Of a DNA stretch of 64,000 nucleotides, positions 33,324 to 42,260 are shown one piece after another. How positions within the stretch are numbered: position 1 is the first letter of the stretch; each line of letters opens with the position of its first letter. The translations under genes and the position numbers were made by a program. The DNA is from Denitromonas sp. (lineage in GTDB: Bacteria > Pseudomonadota > Gammaproteobacteria > Burkholderiales > Rhodocyclaceae): NCBI RefSeq assembly GCF_034676725.1, contig NZ_JAUCBR010000004.1:3066001-3130000 (forward strand), given 5' to 3'. Below the pieces are notes generated by a model. That model was given only the letters and a program-made list of their open reading frames with translations. It was not told the origin of the DNA and did not search any database.

Positions 33324-35441
33324 TCAGTCGAACTTCAGCCGCATCCCGGTGATGTCGAGCAGCGCCCTGCCGTAGGCCGGCGGCGGGCCGGGATCGCGCT
33401 CGCCAAGTACCCGGCGCAGCGGCGAGCGGGCCACCGGCAGGGCGTCCTGGCGCAGGTTGGCGGCGCTGCCGCGGGCGAACACCAGCCGGCCGGCGCTGCC
33501 GTAGTGCGGCAGCTTGCGCGCCAGCGCGGCGATGTCGGCCGGGTCGTCGGCGCCGATCCAGCCCAGCGGGGCGCGGGCGGTGTCGGCGTCGAGCAGGACG
33601 ACAGTGTGCGCGCTGCGCGGATAGGGCTGGCCAGCGATGCGTGCGCCGTCGGCGTCGGCCGACTGCCCGCTGCTTGCGAGGCGCGCGGCGGCGCGGTCGC
33701 GCCAGCGGTTGTCCCAGCCGAGCAGCCACACCGCGTCGGCCGCGGGCAGGGCGTCGAGCGCGTCGTCCATCACCACCTCGACATTGTCGTAGCGCCGTGC
33801 CCAGGCCTCAGCCAGGGCGCGCCAGGCGGCCAGTACGTCGGCCGGGGCGCTGGCCGGGAGCACCAGCCATTGCGATCGCGCGCCGAACACGCGAGCCAGC
33901 GAGGCGGGGCGTTCGGCGGGGTCGAGCAGGCGGAAGATGTCGTAGTCCGGGTCGACATCCACGCGGACCGGCGCGCTGGCAAAGCTCTGGCGCAGGGTGG
34001 CCTCGCGCCCGTCGAACACCAGGTCGAAGCGGTGCACGGTGGGCGAGTCGGCCACCTGCACCGCCACCGGCACGCGCAGCGGGTAGGCCGGGCCGCGCTG
34101 GGTCTGGCGCACGCGCAGCACCAGCACATGCTGGCCATCGGCGCCGGGGCTGACCGACAGGTGCTTGATCTGGAGGGCCGGGGCACCGGTGCGGTCGAGC
34201 CATAGATCGGCCACGCGACCGGCCGGCGAGATGTGGACGAAAGTCTGGCGCACGGTGTCGAAATCGACCGCGCTGAAGCGGTGCTGCTGCCAAAGCGCGC
34301 GCAGCGCGGCGACAAAATCCGCATCGCCCATGTGCCGGCGCAGCATGTGGAAGAGCATCAGCGTCTTGCCGTAGCCGACCGCCTGGCTGGCGTCGCTGTG
34401 GCGGCTGACGAAGTCGCGTAGCGGCAGATCGCGGCCCTCGGCGGCGAAGGCGGCATAGCGTTCGAGCAGTTTGCGACGGTATTCGGCGCCCTGGCCGCGG
34501 GCCTCGTCGATCAGGTGGTCGGCCAGGTAGGCGGTGAGCCCCTCCGACCAGTTGCCGCCGCGCGCATCGACCCACACGCCGTTGCCCCACCAGTTGTGCA
34601 GGATTTCATGCGGCAGTGAGGAGTGCAGGATGAAGGGCAGGCGCATGACCTGCGCGCCGAGCAGGGTGAAGGACGGCATGCCGTAGCCGGTTTGCCAGCG
34701 GTTTTCGACCACCGCGAATTTCGGGTAGGGGTAGTCGCCGATCAGCGCGCTGTAGAGGTCGAGGTACTGCCCCATCACGGCAAGGTAGCGGCCAGCCAGC
34801 GCCGGGTCGTCGCTGCGCAGATAGACCTCGAGTTCGACCGCGCCATGCGCTGCGCCATGGCGCTGGTAGGGGCCGGCGAGCAGGTAGATGTCGTCTTGTG
34901 GCGCGGTGGCCGTCCATGCCAGCGCGCTGTCGCGTCGCCCCTGGCTGATCACCGACCAGCCGGCCGGCGCTTCGACGCTGAGCGTAAAGCGCATCGGTCG
35001 GTCACCAAAACGCGGGTACCAGCCGCTGGCGCCGTCGAGAAAGACGCCATCAGAATCGAGCGCGGCGCGCGGCATGCCATGCTCGGCGTGGGTGGGGCCG
35101 GGGTCGATCCGTCCGGAATAGCGTAAGGTGATGATATTGGCGCCAGCGGCGGGTGTCAGGCGATAGTGGCGGAACCGTGCGCCCGAATCGCCGTCCAACC
35201 GCTCGATGCGCGCGCCCTCGGCGACCGGTGCGAAACCGGCAGCGAGCTGGAAGTCGAGGGGCGAGCCCGCCGCGGGCGGGGTGATGCGGTCGATGACGGC
35301 GATCTCGCCGCTGGCCGGGTGCAACTGCACGCTCAGGGCGTGGTGGACCGCGTCATCGGCGTGAGCTGCTGCCAGGCCGAGGCCAAGCAGGCAGCACGTC
35401 ACGACCGCCTGCCTCAGATGCTGCCATGCAAGGGAATGCAC
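33324..35441 (-). CDS. Exported M1-like zinc metallopeptidase
   Basis: Predicted periplasmic or secreted protein of about 705 residues. A signal peptide ends near AAAHA. The zinc site HEILHNWWGN (His near 278 and 282) is followed by the third ligand Glu near residue 300 in NWSEGLTAYLAD, as in M1 (gluzincin) aminopeptidases. The exact GAMEN exopeptidase motif is not seen; GYGMPSFTLLG occupies that place. The last 250 residues form a non-catalytic region. GTG at 35441 is preferred; a TTG at 35450 would overlap the divergent gene start by eight bases. It may act with the exported proteins encoded divergently, but that is only positional. Confidence 0.75.
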   Translation of the reverse strand: MHSLAWQHLRQAVVTCCLLGLGLAAAHADDAVHHALSVQLHPASGEIAVIDRITPPAAGSPLDFQLAAGFAPVAEGARIERLDGDSGARFRHYRLTPAAGANIITLRYSGRIDPGPTHAEHGMPRAALDSDGVFLDGASGWYPRFGDRPMRFTLSVEAPAGWSVISQGRRDSALAWTATAPQDDIYLLAGPYQRHGAAHGAVELEVYLRSDDPALAGRYLAVMGQYLDLYSALIGDYPYPKFAVVENRWQTGYGMPSFTLLGAQVMRLPFILHSSLPHEILHNWWGNGVWVDARGGNWSEGLTAYLADHLIDEARGQGAEYRRKLLERYAAFAAEGRDLPLRDFVSRHSDASQAVGYGKTLMLFHMLRRHMGDADFVAALRALWQQHRFSAVDFDTVRQTFVHISPAGRVADLWLDRTGAPALQIKHLSVSPGADGQHVLVLRVRQTQRGPAYPLRVPVAVQVADSPTVHRFDLVFDGREATLRQSFASAPVRVDVDPDYDIFRLLDPAERPASLARVFGARSQWLVLPASAPADVLAAWRALAEAWARRYDNVEVVMDDALDALPAADAVWLLGWDNRWRDRAAARLASSGQSADADGARIAGQPYPRSAHTVVLLDADTARAPLGWIGADDPADIAALARKLPHYGSAGRLVFARGSAANLRQDALPVARSPLRRVLGERDPGPPPAYGRALLDITGMRLKFD

Positions 35442-35442
35442 A

Positions 35443-36609
35443 ATGCTCAAGACTCAGTTCCTCCGGATGTTTCGCGGCGCCTGTGTGGCGATGGTCGCAT
35501 GGATGGCCGGCAGTGCGCTGGCAGCGGATACCGAGGCACCGTTCAATCCGCCGGTGCTGGCGCTCGGCCAGGCGCCGAGCCTGCAGCAGACCCTCGCCAG
35601 CCTGCCCGACGATGCCACCGTGCTGGTTGGCGAGACGCATACCCGCTACGACCACCATTTGGTCCAGCTCGAAACCCTGAGGTTCCTGCATGCGCGCACG
35701 CCGGACATCGCCATCGGGGTGGAGTGGTTCCAGACGCCGTTCCAGACCCATCTGGACGACTATCTCGCCGGGCGCATCAGCGAAACCGAGATGCTCGAGC
35801 GCACCGGCTACTTCGATCGCTGGCGCTTTGATTACCGCCTGTATCGGCCGGTGATCGAGTACGCCCGCGCCAATCGCATCCCCATCGTCGCGCTCAATGC
35901 GCCGGTCGAGCTGACCCGCAAGATCGGCGAGGGCGGCCTGGCCGCACTCACCCCCGAGGCCCGCGCCACCTTGCCGGCCGACTACGTGCGTGGCAATGCC
36001 GCCTACGATGCCCGGGTGCGCCGCGCCTTCGACATGCACCCGATGGAGGGGGCGAATTTTGCCCACTTCCTGGACGTGATGCTGACCTGGGACGAGACCA
36101 TGGCCGCCACCGCCGCCAACTACCTGGCGGCGAACCCGGGGCGGCGCCTGCTGATCTTTGCCGGCAGCGGGCACATCGCCCACCGTGACGGTATTCCCGC
36201 CCGCCTGGAGCGGCGTATCGGCAAGCCGGTGAGCACCGTGCTGGTGGCCGGCGAGCACACCGCCGAGCCGGGCATTGCCGATTTCTTCGTCCTCTCGGCG
36301 CCGCGCGAGCTGCCGCCGGCCGGGCTGCTTGGCGCCTTCCTCGAAAGCGCGCAAGGTGGCGTGCGGGTGGGGCGGCTTGCCGACGACAGCGCCATCGGCC
36401 GCGCCGGCATTGCCAAGGACGACATCCTGCTGGCCATCGACGGCACGCCCACGCCGGGCTTTGCCGCCGCCAAGCTGGCGCTGCTCGACAAGAAGCCGGG
36501 CGACACCGTGCAGGTGCGCTACCGCCATCGCAACTGGTTCGGTGGCGAGAAGGAGTTGACCGTGACGGTGACGCTCAGCGGCGAGCCGCCGCGCCGCCTG
36601 CCGCAATGA
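35443..36609 (+). CDS. Exported ChaN-like protein with C-terminal PDZ domain
   Basis: Predicted 388-residue exported protein with a signal peptide to about residue 27. The ChaN/DUF399 domain shows VLVGETHTRYDHHLVQLETL near residue 61, GVEWFQTPFQ near 92 and IFAGSGHIAHRDGIPARLER near 240. A PDZ domain follows (about 290-380, with GRAGIAKDDILLAIDGTPTP). ChaN proteins have been linked to haem binding and iron uptake; the domain role here is not established. AAGGGA precedes the ATG. The ABC ATPase gene starts 7 bases after its stop, so it opens a four-gene operon. Confidence 0.78.
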   Translation: MLKTQFLRMFRGACVAMVAWMAGSALAADTEAPFNPPVLALGQAPSLQQTLASLPDDATVLVGETHTRYDHHLVQLETLRFLHARTPDIAIGVEWFQTPFQTHLDDYLAGRISETEMLERTGYFDRWRFDYRLYRPVIEYARANRIPIVALNAPVELTRKIGEGGLAALTPEARATLPADYVRGNAAYDARVRRAFDMHPMEGANFAHFLDVMLTWDETMAATAANYLAANPGRRLLIFAGSGHIAHRDGIPARLERRIGKPVSTVLVAGEHTAEPGIADFFVLSAPRELPPAGLLGAFLESAQGGVRVGRLADDSAIGRAGIAKDDILLAIDGTPTPGFAAAKLALLDKKPGDTVQVRYRHRNWFGGEKELTVTVTLSGEPPRRLPQ

Positions 36610-36616
36610 GCCGCGC

Positions 36617-37282
36617 ATGCTGAGCTTCAGCGGCGTGGTCAAACGCTATGCCCAGCCCGAGGGCGAGGTCACCGTGCTGGGCGGGGTGGATCTGAGCATC
36701 GCCGCCGGCGAGGCGGTGGCCTTGCTGGGCGAGAGCGGCAGCGGCAAAAGCACGCTGCTGCACCTGGCCGCCGGGCTGGATGCGCCGGATGCCGGCCGTA
36801 TCACGGTGGGCGGGCAGACGCTGGCCGCGTTGGACGATCGCGCGCTGGCGGCGCTGCGGCGCGGCACGGTCAGCCTGGTGTTTCAGCAGTTTCACCTCAT
36901 TGGCACGCTCAGCGTGGCCGATAACATCCGCTTTCAGGCCGCGCTGTGCGGCCGGCTCGACGCCGCCTTCGAAGCCGAACTGATCGACCGTCTCGGCCTC
37001 AGGACACAGCTCGACAAATACCCGCACCAGCTCTCCGGCGGCCAGCAGCAACGCGTCGCCATCGCTCGCGCCTTGCTGCACCGGCCGGCCCTGGTGCTCG
37101 CCGACGAGCCCACCGGCAACCTCGACGAGCGCAGCAGCGGCGCGGTGATGGCCTTGTTTCGCGATCTGGTCAAAGCGGCCGGCAGCGCCTTGCTGATGGT
37201 CACCCACAGCCGCGACATGGCCGACTACCTCGACCGCCGCCTGTGGCTGCGCGACGGCCGCCTGCACGATGACGCCAGCTGA
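36617..37282 (+). CDS. LolD/MacB-type ABC transporter ATPase
   Basis: ATPase of 221 residues. Walker A GESGSGKST, signature LSGGQQQRVAIARALL and Walker B LVLADEPTGNLDE are all intact, with H-loop MVTHSRD. The subfamily serves lipoprotein release, macrolide export or similar MacB-fold permeases that work on the periplasmic side. The permease gene overlaps its end by 14 bases, so the pair is one transporter. Confidence 0.9.
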   Translation: MLSFSGVVKRYAQPEGEVTVLGGVDLSIAAGEAVALLGESGSGKSTLLHLAAGLDAPDAGRITVGGQTLAALDDRALAALRRGTVSLVFQQFHLIGTLSVADNIRFQAALCGRLDAAFEAELIDRLGLRTQLDKYPHQLSGGQQQRVAIARALLHRPALVLADEPTGNLDERSSGAVMALFRDLVKAAGSALLMVTHSRDMADYLDRRLWLRDGRLHDDAS

Positions 37283-39770
37283 GCCTGAGCGGCTCGGCGG
37301 CGTCGTTCGCGCGCTGCTCAGTCACTACTGGCGCCACCCCTGGCAGGCGGTGTTTCTGCTCGCCGGGCTGGTCGCCGGCGTGGCGCTGTGGTCAGCGGTG
37401 CAGATCATCAATAGCCACGCGCGGGCCAGCTACGCCGAAGCCGACTTCGTGCTCGGCGCGCAGGCCACGCACTGGATTCGCAGCCGCAGCGGTGACGGCA
37501 TCGCGCAGGCCGACTACATCGCGCTGCGCCGGGCGGGTTTTCGGCAGGTGTTCCCGGTGGTGCAGGCCCGGGTGTCGACCGCCGACAACGCGCCGCTGGC
37601 GATCATCGCCACCGATCTGTTGGCGCTGCCGGCGGGCATGGCGGGCGAGGGTGGTGACGCCCTGGGCGACGCCAATCTGGACTGGCTGGCCTTTGTGCAA
37701 GCGCCGTATCAGGCGTGGTTTCCGGCGGCGATGGCCGATGAGTTGGGCGTGGCGGAGGGTGAACAGCTCGTTCTGCGCGATGGCCGAGCCCTGCCGCCGG
37801 CGCTGATCGCCGCGCGTGAGCAACAAGGTCGGCAGATTTTCATGGACGTGGGCGCTGCGCTCTCACTGCTTGGCCGTGACACCTTCACCGCACTGGCGGT
37901 CGGACCGATCTCGCCCGACACGGCCGCGCGCCTGGCCGCCGCCTTGCCCGCCGAGCTGATGCTGGAGGCCAACCAGCAGCGGCTCGACCTCACCCAGCTC
38001 ACCGCCAGCCTGCACACCCAGCTCACCGCGATGAGTCTGCTGTCCTTCGCTGTCGGGCTGTTCATCGTGTTCAACGCGGTGCGTTTTTCGCTGTGGTATC
38101 GCCGCCCGACGCTGCGCACGCTGCGTCTGGTGGGCGTCAGCGTGCGCGCGCTGACGCTGGCGATTGTGGCCGAAACGCTGGTGTGGAGCGTGGTCGGCTG
38201 CGCGCTCGGCCTGCTCGCCGGCTTCGGCATCAGCCATGCGCTGCTGCCCAGCGTCAGTGCCAGTTTGCAGAATCTGTATGGCGCGGTGGTGGGGGCCGAT
38301 CTGCTGCTCGACCCGGTGACCATCGCCATCGCCTGGGGCATGACGCTGATCGGCCTCGCCTTTGCACTGGCCTGGCCGCTGCTCCTGCAATTGCGTGGCC
38401 CGGTGCTGCCGGGCGGCAGCGCCTCGGCGGGTGTGCTGGCCGAGGCGCGGGCGCGACGGGTGTTGCTGATCGGGGCGGGCGGGCTCGCGCTGGCGGCGGT
38501 CATTGTGTATTGGCAGATGGCGTCGGTCATCGAGGGTTTCGTGCTGCTCGGCCTGGTGTTGTTTGCCGCCGCCTGGGCCTTGCCGCAGGCGCTGGCCAGC
38601 GCGCACCGTCTGCTCGGGCGGGCGCTGGCAGGCGCACCGCTGGTGCCGCGCTGGATCGTCAGCGACGGCTGGGCGCAACTGCCGGCGCTGCGCACCGCGA
38701 TGATGGCGCTGTTGCTGGCGCTGACGGCCAATCTGGGCGTCGAGACCCTGGTCGGCAGTTTTCGCACCGCGCTGGCCGGCTGGCTGGACCAGCGCATCGG
38801 CGCCGATATGTATGTGAACAGCGCGCAGCTCGACACGCGCGGTTTTGTGGCCGACCCGGCCAACGCCGGCTGGCTGGCCACCGGCCATGCGCGCACCGGC
38901 GTGACCATCCGCTGGCAGGGGCGGCCGACCAAAGTGTATGGCCTCGACACCACCACGCCGGACACCCGCGCCTTGCCGCTGGCGCAGTCCGAGCCGGATG
39001 CGCTGGCGCGCTGGGCGGGCGGCGAGCGGCTGATTCTCGCCAACGAACAGGCGCACTATCTGGGTGGCCTGCGCCTCGGCCAGACCGTGACGCTGCCCAC
39101 CGATGGCGGCGCCACCGACTACACCGTGGTCGGCTTTTTCCACGACTACGGCAACCCCTACTACCAGTTCTACCTGCCGCGCGAGGCGCTGGCCCGCGGC
39201 TGGCGCGATGTGTCGTCCACCGGTCTGGCCTTGTGGCTCAAACCCGGCGTGAGCGCCGAGTCCGCCGAGGCCGCGCTGGTGGCGGCCGGCGTACAGCCCG
39301 GCGAATGGTTTGCGCAGGGCGACATCAAACGCCTGTCGATGAAGATCTTCGACCGCACCTTTGCCATGACCGCCGCCATGAACACGCTCACCTTGCTGGT
39401 GGCCGGCGCGGCGCTGCTCACGGCGCTGCTCGCCATCTTGCATGAACGCCTGCCCGAGTTCGCGCAGTGGCGCGCGCTGGGCGTGACGCGGCGCGAGTTG
39501 TTGCGGGTGATTGCCGTACCGCTGGCGCTGTTCGTGACGCTCACCTGGCTGGCCGCGATTCCGCTCGGCGCGCTGCTGTCGTGGCTGCTGATTCACGACC
39601 TCAACGTGATGTCCTTCGGTTGGAGCATGCCCATGCTGTGGTCGCCGACGCCCGCGCTCAAGCTCGGCCTGCTCAGCGCCGGCATCGTCGCGCTGGTGCT
39701 GGTGATTGTGCTCAGCCAGCTCACACGCAAGCTGCCGCAGGCCATGGCGCAACTGGGGAGCGCGCAATGA
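37269..39770 (+). CDS. Large FtsX-like ABC permease (AttEFGH-type system)
   Basis: Permease of 833 residues. One hydrophobic segment lies near the N-terminus (about 20-40), then a periplasmic domain and a block of segments near 255-470. A second periplasmic domain follows, and the last three segments lie at 700-825. This doubled FtsX layout is seen in single-chain permeases partnered with LolD-like ATPases. With the ATPase before it and an AttH-like secreted protein after it, it resembles systems annotated as AttEFGH, here with both permease halves in one chain. The transported molecule is unknown. Confidence 0.82.
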   Translation: MTPAEPERLGGVVRALLSHYWRHPWQAVFLLAGLVAGVALWSAVQIINSHARASYAEADFVLGAQATHWIRSRSGDGIAQADYIALRRAGFRQVFPVVQARVSTADNAPLAIIATDLLALPAGMAGEGGDALGDANLDWLAFVQAPYQAWFPAAMADELGVAEGEQLVLRDGRALPPALIAAREQQGRQIFMDVGAALSLLGRDTFTALAVGPISPDTAARLAAALPAELMLEANQQRLDLTQLTASLHTQLTAMSLLSFAVGLFIVFNAVRFSLWYRRPTLRTLRLVGVSVRALTLAIVAETLVWSVVGCALGLLAGFGISHALLPSVSASLQNLYGAVVGADLLLDPVTIAIAWGMTLIGLAFALAWPLLLQLRGPVLPGGSASAGVLAEARARRVLLIGAGGLALAAVIVYWQMASVIEGFVLLGLVLFAAAWALPQALASAHRLLGRALAGAPLVPRWIVSDGWAQLPALRTAMMALLLALTANLGVETLVGSFRTALAGWLDQRIGADMYVNSAQLDTRGFVADPANAGWLATGHARTGVTIRWQGRPTKVYGLDTTTPDTRALPLAQSEPDALARWAGGERLILANEQAHYLGGLRLGQTVTLPTDGGATDYTVVGFFHDYGNPYYQFYLPREALARGWRDVSSTGLALWLKPGVSAESAEAALVAAGVQPGEWFAQGDIKRLSMKIFDRTFAMTAAMNTLTLLVAGAALLTALLAILHERLPEFAQWRALGVTRRELLRVIAVPLALFVTLTWLAAIPLGALLSWLLIHDLNVMSFGWSMPMLWSPTPALKLGLLSAGIVALVLVIVLSQLTRKLPQAMAQLGSAQ

Positions 39771-40858
39771 AGGCGGTCTTCCTCTTGCTGATGGCGCTGC
39801 TCGTCGGCCCGGCGTCGGCGCAGGGCGATCCGTATCAAGTGCTGCGCAGTACCGGCGAGGGCTATGCGTCGGTGGTGCCCGGCCGCGTGTTTGCGTTTCC
39901 GGCCGATCATTTGCCGCACCCGGACTACCGTATCGAGTGGTGGTATCTCACCGCCAATCTCAAGGATGACGCCGGTCGCCACTGGGGGCTGCAGTGGACG
40001 TTGTTCCGCCAGGCCATGAGCCCGGCGACCGACACCGAGGGCTGGGACAGTAATCAGATCTGGATGGCGCATGCGGCCATCACCACGCCCGACGGCCATC
40101 GTCATGAGCAGCGCTTTGCGCGCGGTGGCGTGGGGCAGGCGGAAGTGCGGCTCGAAGACGGTGCTTTCGCCGCCTGGCTGGACGACTGGTTGCTGACCGG
40201 CGATGGCGCCGCCATGCTGCCCGGCCGGCTGCGCTTCACCGTCGGCGAGGCTGTGATCGACATGCAGCTGGCCAGCGATACGCCGCCGGTGCTGCAGGGC
40301 AAGAGCGGCTACAGCCAGAAATCGGCACAGGGGCAGGCCAGCTACTACTACAGCCAGCCGCACATCGCGGTCAGCGGATCGGTGACGGTTGATGGTAAAC
40401 CGACAACGCTCACCGGCACCGGCTGGCTCGACCGCGAATGGAGCTCGCAGCCGCTGGCCGACAACCAGCAGGGCTGGGACTGGTTCTCGCTGCATCTGGC
40501 CGATGGCCACGCGCTGATGGTCTATCGTCTGCGCCACGACGACGGCAAACACTGGCTCAGCGGCAGCTGGGTCGCGCCCGATGGCTCGGCGCGCACGCTG
40601 GCTGCCGACGAGATCGAACTGACCGTGCTCGACACCCGCCGCGTACGCACCCCGAGCTCGGCCAACCCCGAGGCGACGCGCGACTTGCCGCTCAGCTGGC
40701 GGGTGAGCCTGCCGGGCCTGAAGCGCGAATGGACGGTGCGCGCGCTGATCGACGATCAATGGATGGGCGGGCGCTTCCCGTATTGGGAGGGCGTGGTGCT
40801 GGTGGATGAGGGCGCCAGCGGGGTCGGCTATCTGGAGCTGACTGGCTACGGGCGATAA
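39767..40858 (+). CDS. Secreted AttH-like / CrtC-lipocalin-type protein
   Basis: Exported protein of 363 residues with a signal peptide ending GPASAQ. The family hallmark HPDYRIEWWYLTANL is near residue 50, and the C-terminal half contains GTGWLDREWSSQPLADNQQG and WDWFSLHLADGHALMVYRLR. This family (carotenoid 1,2-hydratase-like, predicted secreted hydrolase, AttH) folds as a double lipocalin and usually accompanies LolD/FtsX-like transporters. It probably carries or modifies a lipid-like ligand in the periplasm. ATG overlaps the permease stop (ATGA). Its end overlaps the opposite-strand methyltransferase by 13 bases. Confidence 0.8.
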   Translation: MKAVFLLLMALLVGPASAQGDPYQVLRSTGEGYASVVPGRVFAFPADHLPHPDYRIEWWYLTANLKDDAGRHWGLQWTLFRQAMSPATDTEGWDSNQIWMAHAAITTPDGHRHEQRFARGGVGQAEVRLEDGAFAAWLDDWLLTGDGAAMLPGRLRFTVGEAVIDMQLASDTPPVLQGKSGYSQKSAQGQASYYYSQPHIAVSGSVTVDGKPTTLTGTGWLDREWSSQPLADNQQGWDWFSLHLADGHALMVYRLRHDDGKHWLSGSWVAPDGSARTLAADEIELTVLDTRRVRTPSSANPEATRDLPLSWRVSLPGLKREWTVRALIDDQWMGGRFPYWEGVVLVDEGASGVGYLELTGYGR

Positions 40859-41889
40859 GCGTTGCTCGGCTCGGTGCGCGGACGGTGGACGATATTGATC
40901 TGTCGCGCCCGCAACTGCCCGCAGCCGCCATCCACTTCCTGCCCGGCCGAATGCCGCAGCTTGGTGAGGATGCCGGCGCGGTGCAAAAAGCGGGCATGGG
41001 CGGCGGCTTTTTCCCAGCTGGGGCGGCGGAAGTCGAGACCGTCGATGGCGTTGTAGGGGATCAGGTTCATCAGTGCGAACTTGCCCTTGAGCAGGCGCAC
41101 GATGCCTTCCATTTCTTCCTGGCTGTCATTCACGCCGTCGATCAGCGTCCATTGGTACTGGATGGGGTAGTCGGTGGCGCGGGCATAGGCTTCGCCGGCC
41201 TCGACCAGTTCTTCGGGCGAGATGCGTGGTGCGCGCGGCAACAGCTTCTCGCGCAGCGCGGCGTCGGTGGTGTGCAGCGATAGCGCCAGCGCCGGCTTGA
41301 TGCGTTGGCGCGGCAAGGCGTCGAATACGCGCGGATCGCCCACCGTGGAAAACACCAGATTCTTGTGGCCGATGGCGCCTTCCGAGCCGAGCAGATCGAT
41401 GGCTTCGAGCACGTTCTCAAGGTTGTGCGCCGGCTCGCCCATGCCCATGAACACCACCTTCTTCACCGCCCGCATGCGCCGCGCCAGCACCACCTGGGCG
41501 ACGATCTCGGCGCTGCCGAGCTGGCGGATCAAGCCGTCGCGGCCGGTCATGCAGAACACGCAGCCGACGGCGCAACCGAGCTGCGTCGACACACACAGCC
41601 CGCCGCGCGGCAGCAACACGCTCTCCACCGTCTGCCCATCGGCCAGCGCCACCAGCAGCCGCGACGCGCCGTCTTCGCCGGGGTGTTCGGACTTCAGCGT
41701 CGCCAGACCCTCCAGCACCGGGGTGATTGACGGCAGCGCATTGCGCACCGCCAGCGGCAAAAAATGCTCCGCCGGGCGCGGCCCGCCGTCCAGTGGCAGC
41801 CGCTGCGTCCAGGCGCGCAACAGCCGTGCCTCATGGCAGGGTTTGGCGCCGAGGTCGCGGAATTGCTGGCGGAGAGAGTGGATGCGCAT
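40846..41889 (-). CDS. RlmN-like radical SAM RNA methyltransferase
   Basis: Radical SAM enzyme of 347 residues. The cluster motif is CAVGCVFC, preceded by the conserved LCVSTQLG cysteine block, and the C-terminal catalytic Cys is in EVDGGCGQLRA. Both cysteines of the RlmN/Cfr mechanism therefore appear to be present. Other conserved blocks are VVFMGMGEPAHNLENVLEA and LALSLHTTDAALREKLLPR. ATG at 41889 is preferred over a TTG 13 codons upstream. It is shorter than typical RlmN and may be a second, divergent paralogue with another RNA target; the main rlmN is not in this window. Confidence 0.85.
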   Translation of the reverse strand: MRIHSLRQQFRDLGAKPCHEARLLRAWTQRLPLDGGPRPAEHFLPLAVRNALPSITPVLEGLATLKSEHPGEDGASRLLVALADGQTVESVLLPRGGLCVSTQLGCAVGCVFCMTGRDGLIRQLGSAEIVAQVVLARRMRAVKKVVFMGMGEPAHNLENVLEAIDLLGSEGAIGHKNLVFSTVGDPRVFDALPRQRIKPALALSLHTTDAALREKLLPRAPRISPEELVEAGEAYARATDYPIQYQWTLIDGVNDSQEEMEGIVRLLKGKFALMNLIPYNAIDGLDFRRPSWEKAAAHARFLHRAGILTKLRHSAGQEVDGGCGQLRARQINIVHRPRTEPSNAYRP

Positions 41890-41976
41890 GGCGAGGGGGA
41901 AAGCCGCAGATATCAACAAAGGCGGCAATTGTAAGCCGACCGACGCGTGCGCGATGCGCGGGGGCGCGGCAGTCGA

Positions 41977-42201
41977 TCAGCGGTGGTGTGCGCGGGCCGC
42001 TGCGGCGCGCTCCCAATACAGGCCGCCGACGATGGCGACCGACAGGATCACGATGGCTGGCCAGCGGGGCAGGATCGGTGGCAGCAAAAGCCCATAGAGC
42101 GCGGCAAGCGTTGAGGCGCCAATGATGATGGCGCTCCAAAGGCGCAAGAAACAGAGCCCACCAATAAGCGCAAAGGCGCCAACGACAAACAGACGAAGCA
42201 T
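41977..42201 (-). CDS. Small membrane protein of unknown function
   Basis: Frame of 74 residues beginning MLRLFVVGAFALIGGLC, with three hydrophobic stretches (about 4-18, 22-42 and 48-63) and a basic tail ending AAARAHHR. No family is recognised. Longer in-frame starts exist upstream but run through the terminator hairpin at 42228-42252, so the ATG at 42201 is preferred. Shine-Dalgarno support is weak. Confidence 0.5.
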   Translation of the reverse strand: MLRLFVVGAFALIGGLCFLRLWSAIIIGASTLAALYGLLLPPILPRWPAIVILSVAIVGGLYWERAAAARAHHR

Positions 42202-42221
42202 GTGATTTCGAGTGTGAAACC

Positions 42222-42252
42222 AAAAAACCGGGGGCGCCCATTGGCGCCCCGG
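42222..42252 (-). terminator. Rho-independent terminator of the lipoprotein gene
   Basis: GGCGCC arms extended by CCCCGG/CCGGGG form a long GC-rich stem around a CATT loop, with one bulged base. On the - strand it is followed by TTTTTT. It ends nine bases after the lipoprotein stop. Confidence 0.85.
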
Positions 42253-42260
42253 TGTTCTGC

